Positions 1 through 6,085 of a DNA stretch of 6,085 nucleotides are shown here, in pieces. The stretch covers positions 1 through 6,085 of the forward strand of contig JAURJO010000448.1 of the NCBI GenBank assembly GCA_030832235.1. Reading direction: 5' to 3'. Numbering within the stretch: position 1 is the stretch's first letter; every line of letters begins with the position of its first letter. This stretch comes from Verrucomicrobiota bacterium (lineage in GTDB: Bacteria; Verrucomicrobiota; Verrucomicrobiia; Opitutales; Opitutaceae). A program made the translations under genes and the position numbers. The notes under the pieces were generated by a model, which saw nothing but the letters and a program-made list of their open reading frames with translations, searched no databases and was not told where the DNA came from.

Positions 1-463
1 CCTCCTCGAGAACCTCGCCGAGCGCATGTCGCTCGTGAAGGCGGGCATCAAGGCCGTGTTCGCCGGCGGCACCACCATGACGCCCCAGTATGTGCGCTTC
101 GTCGTCGAGGAGGTCCTCGAGGGAAAGATCAACTTCGCACCGACCTACGGCAACACCCTCATGGGCCTCGCCATCAGCCGGAAGCTGAAACCCGAGGACA
201 ACTACAGCCTCACCTACTACGCGCCTCAGCCGCGCGCCGTGCTGCGGATCGTCAACCCCGATAAGCCCGACGAGATCATGCCCTACGGCGAGTACGGCCG
301 CGTCGAGCTCACCACTATGACGCGCGAATTCTTCGTGCCGCGCTTCCTGGAGCGCGACGAGGCCATCCGCCGGCCCCCGTGCGATGAGTTCCCGTGGGAC
401 GGTGTGGGCGACGTCCGCCCGTTCCAGTCCCTCACCAAGACCATCATCGAGGGCGTGTATTGA
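1..463 (+). CDS. Acyl-adenylating enzyme (ANL superfamily, phenylacetate-CoA ligase-like), C-terminal part
   Basis: Partial gene; the frame is open from base 2, so the N-terminus and the ATP-binding P-loop lie outside the window. The 153 visible residues look like the end of the large domain of an ANL (acyl-CoA ligase/adenylation) enzyme of the PaaK branch. A GG-TTMTP stretch is followed by a helix and then TYGNT at visible residues 48-52, the place of the usual YGxTE adenine-binding motif. Further on, GEYGRVELTT leads into VPRFLERDE (112-120), which matches the strand and Arg/Asp of the A7 (RTGD) region. Known family role: ATP-dependent activation of a carboxylate as acyl-AMP, often passed to CoA. 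Two oddities: Leu replaces the motif Glu, and the protein stops at IIEGVY, so the roughly 100-residue C-terminal lid domain carrying the A10 lysine is missing. It lies 20 bp before the aldehyde dehydrogenase gene, suggesting it supplies that enzyme. A natural relative, from memory, is EhpF of phenazine biosynthesis. Substrate unknown. Confidence 0.72.
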   Translation, partial: LLENLAERMSLVKAGIKAVFAGGTTMTPQYVRFVVEEVLEGKINFAPTYGNTLMGLAISRKLKPEDNYSLTYYAPQPRAVLRIVNPDKPDEIMPYGEYGRVELTTMTREFFVPRFLERDEAIRRPPCDEFPWDGVGDVRPFQSLTKTIIEGVY

Positions 464-470
464 TCGGCCC

Positions 471-475
471 GGAAA
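471..475 (+). promoter_or_regulatory. Weak ribosome binding site for the aldehyde dehydrogenase gene
   Basis: GGAAA lies 8 bases before the ATG at 484 and is a partial match to the Shine-Dalgarno core. It favours this ATG over an in-frame TTG at 460 that would overlap the previous stop codon. The match is short and could be chance. Confidence 0.3.
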
Positions 476-483
476 CGCCCACC

Positions 484-1923
484 ATGAGCTCCCCGATCCA
501 CATCCCGGTCCTGCGCCTCGGCCGCTCGTACGAGAGCCTCGACAAGGTTCGCTTCAACGTCGAAGGCCGCGAGATCGCCGTGAGCATGGCGAACTCCGGG
601 CTGATCCGGCGCGACCTCCAGCAGGGCCTCGCCCGCGCCGCCGAAAGCCTGCAGGCGATCCCGTGCGCGAAGCTCGCCGATGCCTGCGAGCACGCCGCCG
701 AACTGTTTCTCCGCGGTAATCTTCCGTGGGGCGACGGCGACCGTGTGCAGAGCCCGCAGGATTACGTCGCCGCGCTTTCCCAGCTCACCGGCTTGCCGCA
801 CTCCCTCGGCCACCAAAACATGGGCAAGGTGCACGCGGCGATGGCCAACATCCGTGCCATCCTCGCCGGCCTCACCCGCGGCATGCCGCTCGAGCTATTC
901 GACCGCGGCTTCATCCGTCAGGACGGCATCGACGTTAATTTCTTCCCGCAGACCGGAAGCCTCGGCGTGCTGCTGCCCAGCAACTCGCCCGGCGTAAACT
1001 CGCTCTGGCTGCCCGCGCTCGTGATGAAGATCCCGGTCGTGCTGAAACCCGGCCGCGAGGACCCGCTCACTCCTTTCCGAATCGTGCAGGCCATGATCGC
1101 CGCCGGTTTTCCGCGCGAGGCATTCGGTTTCTATCCCGCCGGACACGACGGCGGCGACGCGGTGCTTTTCGGCACCGGCCGCGCCATCGCTTTCGGCAGC
1201 GACGCCACCGTCCGGCGGTACGCGCCTTTCCGGAACATCCAGGTCCACGGCTCCGGCCGCAGCAAGGTCCTCCTCGGAAACGACCACGCCGACCACTGGG
1301 AGCGCCACCTCGACATCATCGTGCAGTCGATCGCCTCCAACGGCGGCCGCTCCTGCATCAACGCCTCCGCCGTCCTCACCCCGCGCCATCGCGACCGTCT
1401 CGCCGACGCCCTCGCGCGCCGGCTCGCCGCCATCGTGCCGCGCCCGCGCGACGACAAGGATGCGCTCCTCTGCGGATTCGCCAATCCCGCCATGGCCAAG
1501 GGCATCGACGAGCGGATCGAGGAACTTCTGCAGACGCCGGGCGCCGAGGACATCACCGCCCGCTACCGCCAGGGCCCGCGCCTGATCGAGAAATACGGCC
1601 AGACTTTCCTCCAGCCCACGCTGGTCTCCTGCACCGACCCGGAACACCCGCTCGCCAACACCGAGTTCATGTTCCCGTACGCCAGCATCCTCGAGGTGCC
1701 GCAGTCCCGCATGGTCGACACCATCGGCGAGTCCCTCGTCGTCTCGGCCGTCACCGCCGACCACGCGTGGACGCTCGACCTGATGGCGAGCACCAACATC
1801 GAGCGGCTCAACATCGGGCCCTACCCGACGAACCGCGTGCAATGGGAGCAGCCGCACGAGGGCAACATGTTCGAATTCCTCTACCGCCGCCGCGCCCTGC
1901 AGGGCGACCTCGCCGCGGTCTGA
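484..1923 (+). CDS. Aldehyde dehydrogenase superfamily protein, probable acyl-CoA (or acyl-AMP) reductase
   Basis: A 479-residue protein starting at ATG 484; the open frame runs further upstream but only through sequence overlapping the previous gene. Residues about 1-150 form a family-specific N-terminal region. The ALDH core then follows: a PSNSPG loop, KIPVVLKPGREDPLTP (cofactor-binding region with the adenosine-ribose Lys), and the nucleophile region SNGGRSCINAS with Cys291. The segment that normally reads ELGGK, and supplies the general-base Glu about 34 residues before the Cys, reads HGSGR here (His255). CoA-acylating ALDHs such as EutE and PduP also lack that Glu. This favours reversible acyl-thioester reduction to aldehyde with NAD(P)H over irreversible aldehyde oxidation. 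No transmembrane segment or signal peptide is seen, so it is likely cytosolic. It sits between an acid-activating enzyme and an alcohol dehydrogenase, which fits an aldehyde intermediate. An ordinary non-acylating ALDH or a LuxC-like reductase are the alternatives. Confidence 0.82.
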   Translation: MSSPIHIPVLRLGRSYESLDKVRFNVEGREIAVSMANSGLIRRDLQQGLARAAESLQAIPCAKLADACEHAAELFLRGNLPWGDGDRVQSPQDYVAALSQLTGLPHSLGHQNMGKVHAAMANIRAILAGLTRGMPLELFDRGFIRQDGIDVNFFPQTGSLGVLLPSNSPGVNSLWLPALVMKIPVVLKPGREDPLTPFRIVQAMIAAGFPREAFGFYPAGHDGGDAVLFGTGRAIAFGSDATVRRYAPFRNIQVHGSGRSKVLLGNDHADHWERHLDIIVQSIASNGGRSCINASAVLTPRHRDRLADALARRLAAIVPRPRDDKDALLCGFANPAMAKGIDERIEELLQTPGAEDITARYRQGPRLIEKYGQTFLQPTLVSCTDPEHPLANTEFMFPYASILEVPQSRMVDTIGESLVVSAVTADHAWTLDLMASTNIERLNIGPYPTNRVQWEQPHEGNMFEFLYRRRALQGDLAAV

Positions 1924-1936
1924 CGCGTCCTTCCTC

Positions 1937-1955
1937 GGGGCCGCGAGCCGGCCCC
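1937..1955 (+). other. Intercistronic GC hairpin between the aldehyde and alcohol dehydrogenase genes
   Basis: A perfect 7-bp inverted repeat (GGGGCCG / CGGCCCC) encloses the 5-base loop CGAGC. It lies 13 bases after the aldehyde dehydrogenase stop codon and ends 14 bases before the downstream ATG. A TTTT run follows at 1962-1965, but six bases separate it from the stem, so it is a poor intrinsic terminator. It could be a partial terminator, an mRNA-processing or stability element, or a structure limiting translation of the next gene. In DNA this GC-rich it could also be fortuitous. Confidence 0.35.
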
Positions 1956-1969
1956 CGCTGATTTTCCGC

Positions 1970-3109
1970 ATGCCCGAGGCCTTCGCGTCGCGCCCCGCTC
2001 CGCGGCTGATCTTCGGCCCGGGCTCGCTCCGCGAACTTCCGGCTGCGGTGCGAAGCGTTGGGGGCACTTCTGTTTTTGTCGTCAGCGACCCCGGTATCGC
2101 CCGCGCCGGCCATCTCGACGCCGCGTTGCGCATGCTGGCCGCCGCGGGTCTGCCGGCCGCGGTGTTCGCCGACTCGCGCGAGAATCCCACGGAGTCCGAC
2201 GCCGCCGTGTGCCGCGACGCTGCGCGCGCGCACCGTTTCGACTGCATCGTGGCAATCGGTGGCGGCAGCAGCCTCGACACCGCCAAGGCCTGCAATTTCC
2301 TGCTCACGAACGGCGGCGAGATGCACGACTACCACGGCTACGGCAAAGCCACGCTTCCCCTTTTGCCGCTCATCGCCATCCCGACCACCGCCGGCACCGG
2401 CAGCGAGACGCAGTCCTACGCGCTCATCAGCCGCGACGGCTCACACGAGAAGATGGCCTGCGGCGATCCCAGGGCGCTGCCCGCGGTGGCCATCCTCGAC
2501 CCGGATCTCACCGCCACGCTGCCACACTCCGCCGCGTTGCTCTCCGGTATCGACGCGCTCACGCATGCGATCGAGTCGGCGGTCTGCACCAAGGCCAATC
2601 CGCTCTCGCGGATTCATGCCGAGGGCGCCTTCCGCCACCTCGCGACCGCCATCGACCGCGTCGTCGACGGTCGACCCACCGACGATGACCGTGCCCACAT
2701 GCTGCTTGGCGCCGCCCTGGCGGGAACCGCGATCGAGAACAGCATGCTCGGCGGGGCCCACGCCTCCGCCAATCCCCTGACGGCGAGGCTCGGCGTGGTC
2801 CACGGACGCGCCGTCGGCATGATGTTGCCGCACGTGATGCGCTTTAACGCCGTGGTACCGGCCGCCGCCCAGACCTACGCGCACTTCGGCACGCTCCTGC
2901 GTTTGCTCAAGGTTTCGGACCTTTCGCTCCTCGAATGGGCAGAGGCTCTCGTGCGCCGCTGCCGTTTTCCGGCCCTCGACCCCGCCGCCGACTTCGCGCT
3001 CCTCGCCGATGACGCCACGCGGCAGTGGACCGGTAAATTCAACCCGCGTCCGTTGCAGCGGGAGGATTTCATCTCACTCTACCGGCGTGCGTCCGGCATT
3101 GAAACCTGA
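1970..3109 (+). CDS. Iron-containing (group III) alcohol dehydrogenase
   Basis: A 379-residue protein, the usual length for this family, from ATG 1970. Known role: NAD(P)-dependent interconversion of an alcohol and an aldehyde or ketone using a bound divalent metal, usually iron, in the cytosol. The N-terminal half is the nucleotide-binding domain, with the diagnostic GGGSSLD at residues 97-103 and PTTAGTGSE shortly after it. The C-terminal helical half carries all four expected metal ligands: Asp195 and His199 in GIDALTHAIES, His264 in GGAHASANPL, and His278 in VVHGRAVG. These fall within one residue of the ligand positions I recall for FucO (lactaldehyde reductase). The PHVMRFN signature follows. 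The active site therefore looks intact. It lies 46 bp after the aldehyde dehydrogenase-like gene and most likely handles the aldehyde that enzyme makes or consumes. No good Shine-Dalgarno precedes the ATG. Substrate cannot be assigned; maleylacetate reductase-type members of the superfamily are less likely given the ALTHAIE and PHVMRFN signatures. Confidence 0.93.
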   Translation: MPEAFASRPAPRLIFGPGSLRELPAAVRSVGGTSVFVVSDPGIARAGHLDAALRMLAAAGLPAAVFADSRENPTESDAAVCRDAARAHRFDCIVAIGGGSSLDTAKACNFLLTNGGEMHDYHGYGKATLPLLPLIAIPTTAGTGSETQSYALISRDGSHEKMACGDPRALPAVAILDPDLTATLPHSAALLSGIDALTHAIESAVCTKANPLSRIHAEGAFRHLATAIDRVVDGRPTDDDRAHMLLGAALAGTAIENSMLGGAHASANPLTARLGVVHGRAVGMMLPHVMRFNAVVPAAAQTYAHFGTLLRLLKVSDLSLLEWAEALVRRCRFPALDPAADFALLADDATRQWTGKFNPRPLQREDFISLYRRASGIET

Positions 3110-4298
3110 TCCCCGTCGCGCGTTTCCGCGCCTGTGCCTGCTCGCGTCCACGCTGGTCCTGGCGCTGTCCGGCTGCGGGGAGAAACCTGCCGCCTCGCCC
3201 AAGGCTCCGCCGGCACCCAAGGCCACCGCGTGGCCGATGACCCGCGGCGGTCCCGCCCTCACCGGCGCCGCCGCCGCTCCCGTGCCGCGCGAACCGGCCG
3301 TCGCCTGGACGTTCACCGCCCCGGGGCCGGTCAACGCCGAGGCCGCGATCGCCGCTGGCCGCGTCTTCATCGGTAGCGACAAGGGCCGCCTGCATTGCCT
3401 CGACGCCGCCACCGGCCGCGAACTCTGGTCCTTTGAGACCAAGGACGCCGTCAATGCCGCCCCGGCCGTCGGCGGCGGGCGGGTTTTTCTCAGTTCCAAC
3501 GACGGCAAACTCTACGCCCTCGCGGCCGACACCGGCGCGGTGGTCTGGACCTTCGCCACCGACGAAAAGATCAGCTCCGGGGCGACGCTCGTCCGCAACC
3601 CTACCGGTCCCGGTGACTGGGTGCTCGTCAACGGCTACGACGGCACGACCCGCGCGCTCGACGCCGCCGATGGGCGCGTCGTGTGGAGCTACGCGACTGG
3701 CAACTACATCAACGGCGCACCCGCGATCGTGGACGGACGCTTCGTGGTGTTCGGCGGCTGCGACGCCCAGCTGCATGTGGTCGGACTCGCCGACGGCCAG
3801 GTCGTGCGCACGATCGACGCCGAGGCGTACATCCCCGCCTCGATCGGCACGTTCGGGACGATGGCGTTCTGCGGGAACTACGCGAACCAGACGGTCGCGT
3901 TCGACGTCGCCGCCGGCACGGTCGCTTGGAAATACCAGGACCGCGCGATGCCCTTCTTCAGTTCGCCGGCGGTGAACGAACGCCTCGTGCTCATCGGCTC
4001 CCGCGACAAGAGCCTCCATGCCATCGACCGCCTGAAGGGTGAAGCGGTGTGGAAGTTCCGCACCGGCGGTCGGGTCGAGGGTGCACCCATCCTTTTCAAC
4101 GACGCCGTGGTCTTCGGCTCCGCCGACGGTCGTCTCTATGCGGCGGAGCTCGCGGCGGGCGCGGAGCTCTGGCGGCTCGAGCTCGGCGAGGCGCTGACGG
4201 CGTCACCCGCGTTCGGCGAAGACCTCATCGTGGTCGGCGGCGAGAAAGGCACGGTGTTCGCCGTGCGCGCCGGCTCGGCCCCGGCCCCCGCGCGCTGA
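3087..4298 (+). CDS. Lipoprotein with PQQ-like (BamB-type) beta-propeller
   Basis: The preferred start is GTG 3087, giving 403 residues. It places a basic n-region (several Arg/Lys) and a hydrophobic stretch directly before the lipobox LSGC, with Cys30 as the lipidated residue. A Pro/Ala-rich linker (about 31-55) follows, then WPMTRGG, then propeller repeats to the end. Seven complete repeats of the form hydrophobic strand, G-x-D-G-x-L, hydrophobic strand, D-x-x-x-G-x-x-x-W are visible from about residue 90. A final half-repeat (IVVGGEKGTVFAV) can pair with the N-terminal AVAWTF strand to close an eight-bladed ring, as in BamB. No quinoprotein dehydrogenase catalytic features are visible, so PQQ binding is doubtful. 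It is probably a membrane-anchored scaffold or binding protein; the residue after Cys is Gly, not Asp. It overlaps the alcohol dehydrogenase gene by 23 bp, which suggests translational coupling. A TTG at 3099 is an alternative start. Specific function not recognised. Confidence 0.85.
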   Translation: MRPALKPDPRRAFPRLCLLASTLVLALSGCGEKPAASPKAPPAPKATAWPMTRGGPALTGAAAAPVPREPAVAWTFTAPGPVNAEAAIAAGRVFIGSDKGRLHCLDAATGRELWSFETKDAVNAAPAVGGGRVFLSSNDGKLYALAADTGAVVWTFATDEKISSGATLVRNPTGPGDWVLVNGYDGTTRALDAADGRVVWSYATGNYINGAPAIVDGRFVVFGGCDAQLHVVGLADGQVVRTIDAEAYIPASIGTFGTMAFCGNYANQTVAFDVAAGTVAWKYQDRAMPFFSSPAVNERLVLIGSRDKSLHAIDRLKGEAVWKFRTGGRVEGAPILFNDAVVFGSADGRLYAAELAAGAELWRLELGEALTASPAFGEDLIVVGGEKGTVFAVRAGSAPAPAR

Positions 4299-4348
4299 TC
4301 CGGTCCCGGGACCTCGACACGCGGCCGCCGCCGAACCAACCTCCGATC

Positions 4349-5659
4349 GTGAAGATCGTCTTCCTGACGCCCGGCACCGGCAGCTACTACTGCGGCGCCT
4401 GCATGAGGGACAACGCCCTCGCGCGGGAACTCCACCGCGCCGGCGACGACGTGACGATGGCGCCGATGTACCTTCCGCACACCCTCGACGAGGAGGCGTT
4501 GCCCGGCTCCGCGCGCGTTCCGGTCTTCTTCGGCGGCATCAATGTCTACCTGCAGCAGAAGGTGCCGCTCTTCCGCCGCACGCCGGCTTTCGTCGACCGC
4601 CTGCTCAACTCCACCGGCCTGCTGCGCTGGGCCGCTCGCCACAGCCACATGACCTCGGCGCGCGACCATGGCGAGATGACGCTCGAGATGTTCAACGTCG
4701 GCTCGAGCCGGCTCGGCAAGGAGCTGGAGAAACTCATGGGCTGGTTGGAGCACACCGAGCGTCCCGACGTCGTGTGCCTTTCCACCGCTTTGCTCGCGGG
4801 CTTCGCGGAGCCGCTGAAGCGCCGGCTCGGCGCGCCGGTAGTGACCTTCTTCCAGGGTGAGGATGCTTTTCTCGACGGCCTCCCGGAGCCGTATCGCACG
4901 CAATGCTGGGAAGCCATGGCGGCCACCTTGCGCGCGTCGGACCTCATCCTTTCACCCAGCCTTTTCTACGCCGAACTGATGGGGAGGCGCCTGGGCCTCG
5001 CCCGCGATGCGGTGAAGGTGGTCTTCAACGGCATTCAGTTGGAAGGTTACGCGGCTGCGGACGCCCCGCCGGCCACGCCAACCGTCGGTTACCTCGCGCG
5101 CATGTGCCGGGAGAAAGGCATCGAGGTGATGGTCGACGCGTTCCTGCACCTGGCCGGTGAGCTGGGCGACCGCGAGACGCGGCTACACCTGGCGGGCGCG
5201 GCCACCGCCGGCGACGAGCCGCTTATCCGCCGGCTGCGGGCACGGATTGAGTCGGCCGGACTCGCCGCGCGCGTCACGTGGTCGCCGAATATTTCCCGGG
5301 AGGAGAAGATCTCCTTCCTGCGCGGACTTTCGCTGTTCTCGGTGCCCGCGACCTACGCGGAGGCGTTCGGTCTCTACGTTGTCGAGGCGATGGCGTGCGG
5401 TGTGCCGGTAGTGCAGCCGCAGTCTGCCGCGTTTCCGGAGCTGATGGCCGCGGGCGGCGGCGGTCTCGGCGTGCCGCCGCGCGACCCCGCGGCGCTCGCC
5501 CGCGCCTGGCGCGACCAGCTGCGAGACCCGGCGCGACGCGCGGAGCTCGGCCGCGCGGGCCGCGCCGCCGCGGAAAACCATTTCTCTTCGGCTGCGATGG
5601 CCGCGGCCTTCCGCCGTGAAATTGCCGTCGTAGCCGGGAAGAAATCCGCCGGAGCCTGA
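4349..5659 (+). CDS. Glycosyltransferase family 4 (GT-B fold)
   Basis: A 436-residue protein. GTG 4349 is chosen because VKIVFLTPGTGSYYCG is the first beta-strand and glycine loop of a GT-B N-terminal domain, and no better start lies upstream; the frame before it overlaps the propeller gene. The N-terminal acceptor domain (about 1-205) contains the CGACMRDN motif (Cys15, Cys18) and FFGGINVYLQQK, typical of one GT4 subgroup. The linker has VVFNGI (Asn227). The C-terminal donor domain begins at GYLARMCREKGIE and carries the nucleotide-sugar EX7E motif, Glu338 and Glu346, in YAEAFGLYVVEAMACG. Known family role: retaining transfer of a sugar from an NDP-sugar to a lipid, glycan or small-molecule acceptor. 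There is no signal peptide or membrane span, so it acts in the cytosol or at the inner membrane face. It lies 50 bp after the propeller gene in the same direction and could be co-transcribed. Donor and acceptor are unknown. Confidence 0.9.
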   Translation: MKIVFLTPGTGSYYCGACMRDNALARELHRAGDDVTMAPMYLPHTLDEEALPGSARVPVFFGGINVYLQQKVPLFRRTPAFVDRLLNSTGLLRWAARHSHMTSARDHGEMTLEMFNVGSSRLGKELEKLMGWLEHTERPDVVCLSTALLAGFAEPLKRRLGAPVVTFFQGEDAFLDGLPEPYRTQCWEAMAATLRASDLILSPSLFYAELMGRRLGLARDAVKVVFNGIQLEGYAAADAPPATPTVGYLARMCREKGIEVMVDAFLHLAGELGDRETRLHLAGAATAGDEPLIRRLRARIESAGLAARVTWSPNISREEKISFLRGLSLFSVPATYAEAFGLYVVEAMACGVPVVQPQSAAFPELMAAGGGGLGVPPRDPAALARAWRDQLRDPARRAELGRAGRAAAENHFSSAAMAAAFRREIAVVAGKKSAGA

Positions 5660-5683
5660 GCCGCGGGGCGGCCGGTGGTTCGC

Positions 5684-6085
5684 TCAGATCGAATACTTCG
5701 CGCGGACGTCCTCGGGGATCGGGGTCGAGCGGCCCGTGGCGAGCGTCACGAGCGTGTACGAGCAATGCCCGTCGCAGACGCGTTTCGCTGTGGGCTGCTT
5801 CTCGATCTCGAAGTCCACGCGGCAGCCAGTCTCGGTGAAGTGGTCGATCCAGCAGCGCACGATCATGCGGTCGCCCCAGCCGAGCGGGCGTTTGTAGTGG
5901 ATCGTGGCGGTTGTCATCCACCAGCCGAGGCCGCGGTCGGCGAACGCCTGCATCGACATGCCGTAATTCTTCTCCATCTGCTCGAACCGCGCCGCCAGCA
6001 CGTAGTCGAGGTAGCGCGTGCTGTGCACGTGCTGGTAGAGGTCGATGTCATCCGGCCGCACCGCGAGCTCGGTCTCGAATTTGGA
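5684..6085 (-). CDS. Hotdog-fold acyl-CoA thioesterase (4HBT/YbgC/FadM type), N-terminus cut
   Basis: A partial - strand gene with 133 visible residues, entering from the right edge of the window. A GTG at 6061 is an internal Val, because the reading frame stays open to 6085 and the preceding residues (KFETELAV) form the first strand of the hotdog fold; the real start is probably only a few codons outside. The signature VRPDDIDLYQHVHSTRYLDY (visible 9-28) matches the VRxxDxDxxGHVxxxxY motif. Asp15 aligns with the catalytic Asp of Pseudomonas 4-hydroxybenzoyl-CoA thioesterase, and Gln18 takes the place of the common Gly. The later YKRPLGWGD and the HCSYTLVTLATGR strands fit the rest of the fold. 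Family role: hydrolysis of acyl-CoA (aromatic or fatty) thioesters in the cytosol, usually as a tetramer. It converges on the glycosyltransferase with 24 bp between stops, so it belongs to another transcript. Substrate is not assignable. Confidence 0.85.
   Translation of the reverse strand, partial: SKFETELAVRPDDIDLYQHVHSTRYLDYVLAARFEQMEKNYGMSMQAFADRGLGWWMTTATIHYKRPLGWGDRMIVRCWIDHFTETGCRVDFEIEKQPTAKRVCDGHCSYTLVTLATGRSTPIPEDVRAKYSI

Noticed and set aside
895..2307. Long open frame of 470 codons on the - strand opposite the two dehydrogenase genes
   Set aside because: It is antisense to two well-recognised genes. Its Arg/Ala/Val/Gly-rich translation shows no motifs, as expected for a shadow frame in high-GC DNA.
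3069..4019. Open frame of 316 codons on the - strand opposite the propeller gene
   Set aside because: Low-complexity Gly/Arg/Val/Asp composition and full overlap with a clear repeat protein mark it as a shadow.
3087..4298. Propeller protein as a PQQ-dependent alcohol dehydrogenase paired with the iron enzyme
   Set aside because: It has only about 400 residues of short repeats, with no visible quinoprotein catalytic Asp/Ca site region or cytochrome CxxCH motif. It looks like a BamB-type binding propeller.
4302..4313. Perfect 12-bp palindrome GGTCCCGGGACC just after the propeller gene stop, possible operator
   Set aside because: A 12-bp palindrome is expected about once or twice by chance in 6 kb of random sequence, and it has no loop or T-run to act as a terminator. 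No second copy was noticed.
4049..4348. 100-codon N-terminal extension of the glycosyltransferase reading frame
   Set aside because: Most of it overlaps the propeller gene in another frame and is Arg-rich without motifs. The GT-B fold begins at 4349.
5656..5687. Inverted repeat CTGAGC / GCTCAG spanning both convergent stop codons, possible bidirectional terminator
   Set aside because: The stem is only 6 bp with a 20-base loop and no T-tract on either strand. Two TGA stops facing each other create part of the complementarity automatically.

Overview
GC-rich (roughly two-thirds G+C), densely packed bacterial DNA. Five genes run head-to-tail on the + strand, then one converges on the - strand. 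The first and last genes are cut by the window edges. Base composition, weak Shine-Dalgarno signals, a lone lipoprotein propeller and a CxxC-type GT4 glycosyltransferase fit Verrucomicrobiota (perhaps Opitutales) or a related Planctomycetes-type lineage. That assignment is an inference; there is no rRNA or marker gene to confirm it.

Layout: (1) 1-463, C-terminal part of an acyl-adenylating enzyme of the ANL superfamily, closest in style to the phenylacetate-CoA ligase branch but with no C-terminal lid domain. (2) 484-1923, an aldehyde-dehydrogenase-superfamily protein with a catalytic Cys but no general-base Glu, as in acyl-CoA reductases. (3) 1970-3109, an iron-type (group III) alcohol dehydrogenase with all four metal ligands. 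(4) 3087-4298, a lipoprotein that is almost entirely a BamB/PQQ-like beta-propeller, overlapping gene 3. (5) 4349-5659, a GT4-family glycosyltransferase. (6) 5684-6085, - strand, a hotdog-fold acyl-CoA thioesterase, cut at its N-terminus. Intergenic gaps are 20-50 bp and none exceeds 300 bp.

Genes 1-3 read together as a pathway linking a carboxylic acid to an alcohol: activation of the acid, reduction to the aldehyde, reduction to the alcohol (or the reverse, oxidative direction). The substrate cannot be told from sequence; a fatty or aromatic acid is plausible. The propeller lipoprotein and glycosyltransferase follow in the same direction and may be co-transcribed, which allows, but does not show, that the alcohol is conjugated to a sugar. 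The convergent thioesterase could act on the same acyl-CoA pool but is in a separate transcription unit. No mobile elements, RNA genes, CRISPR arrays or repeats of note were seen.
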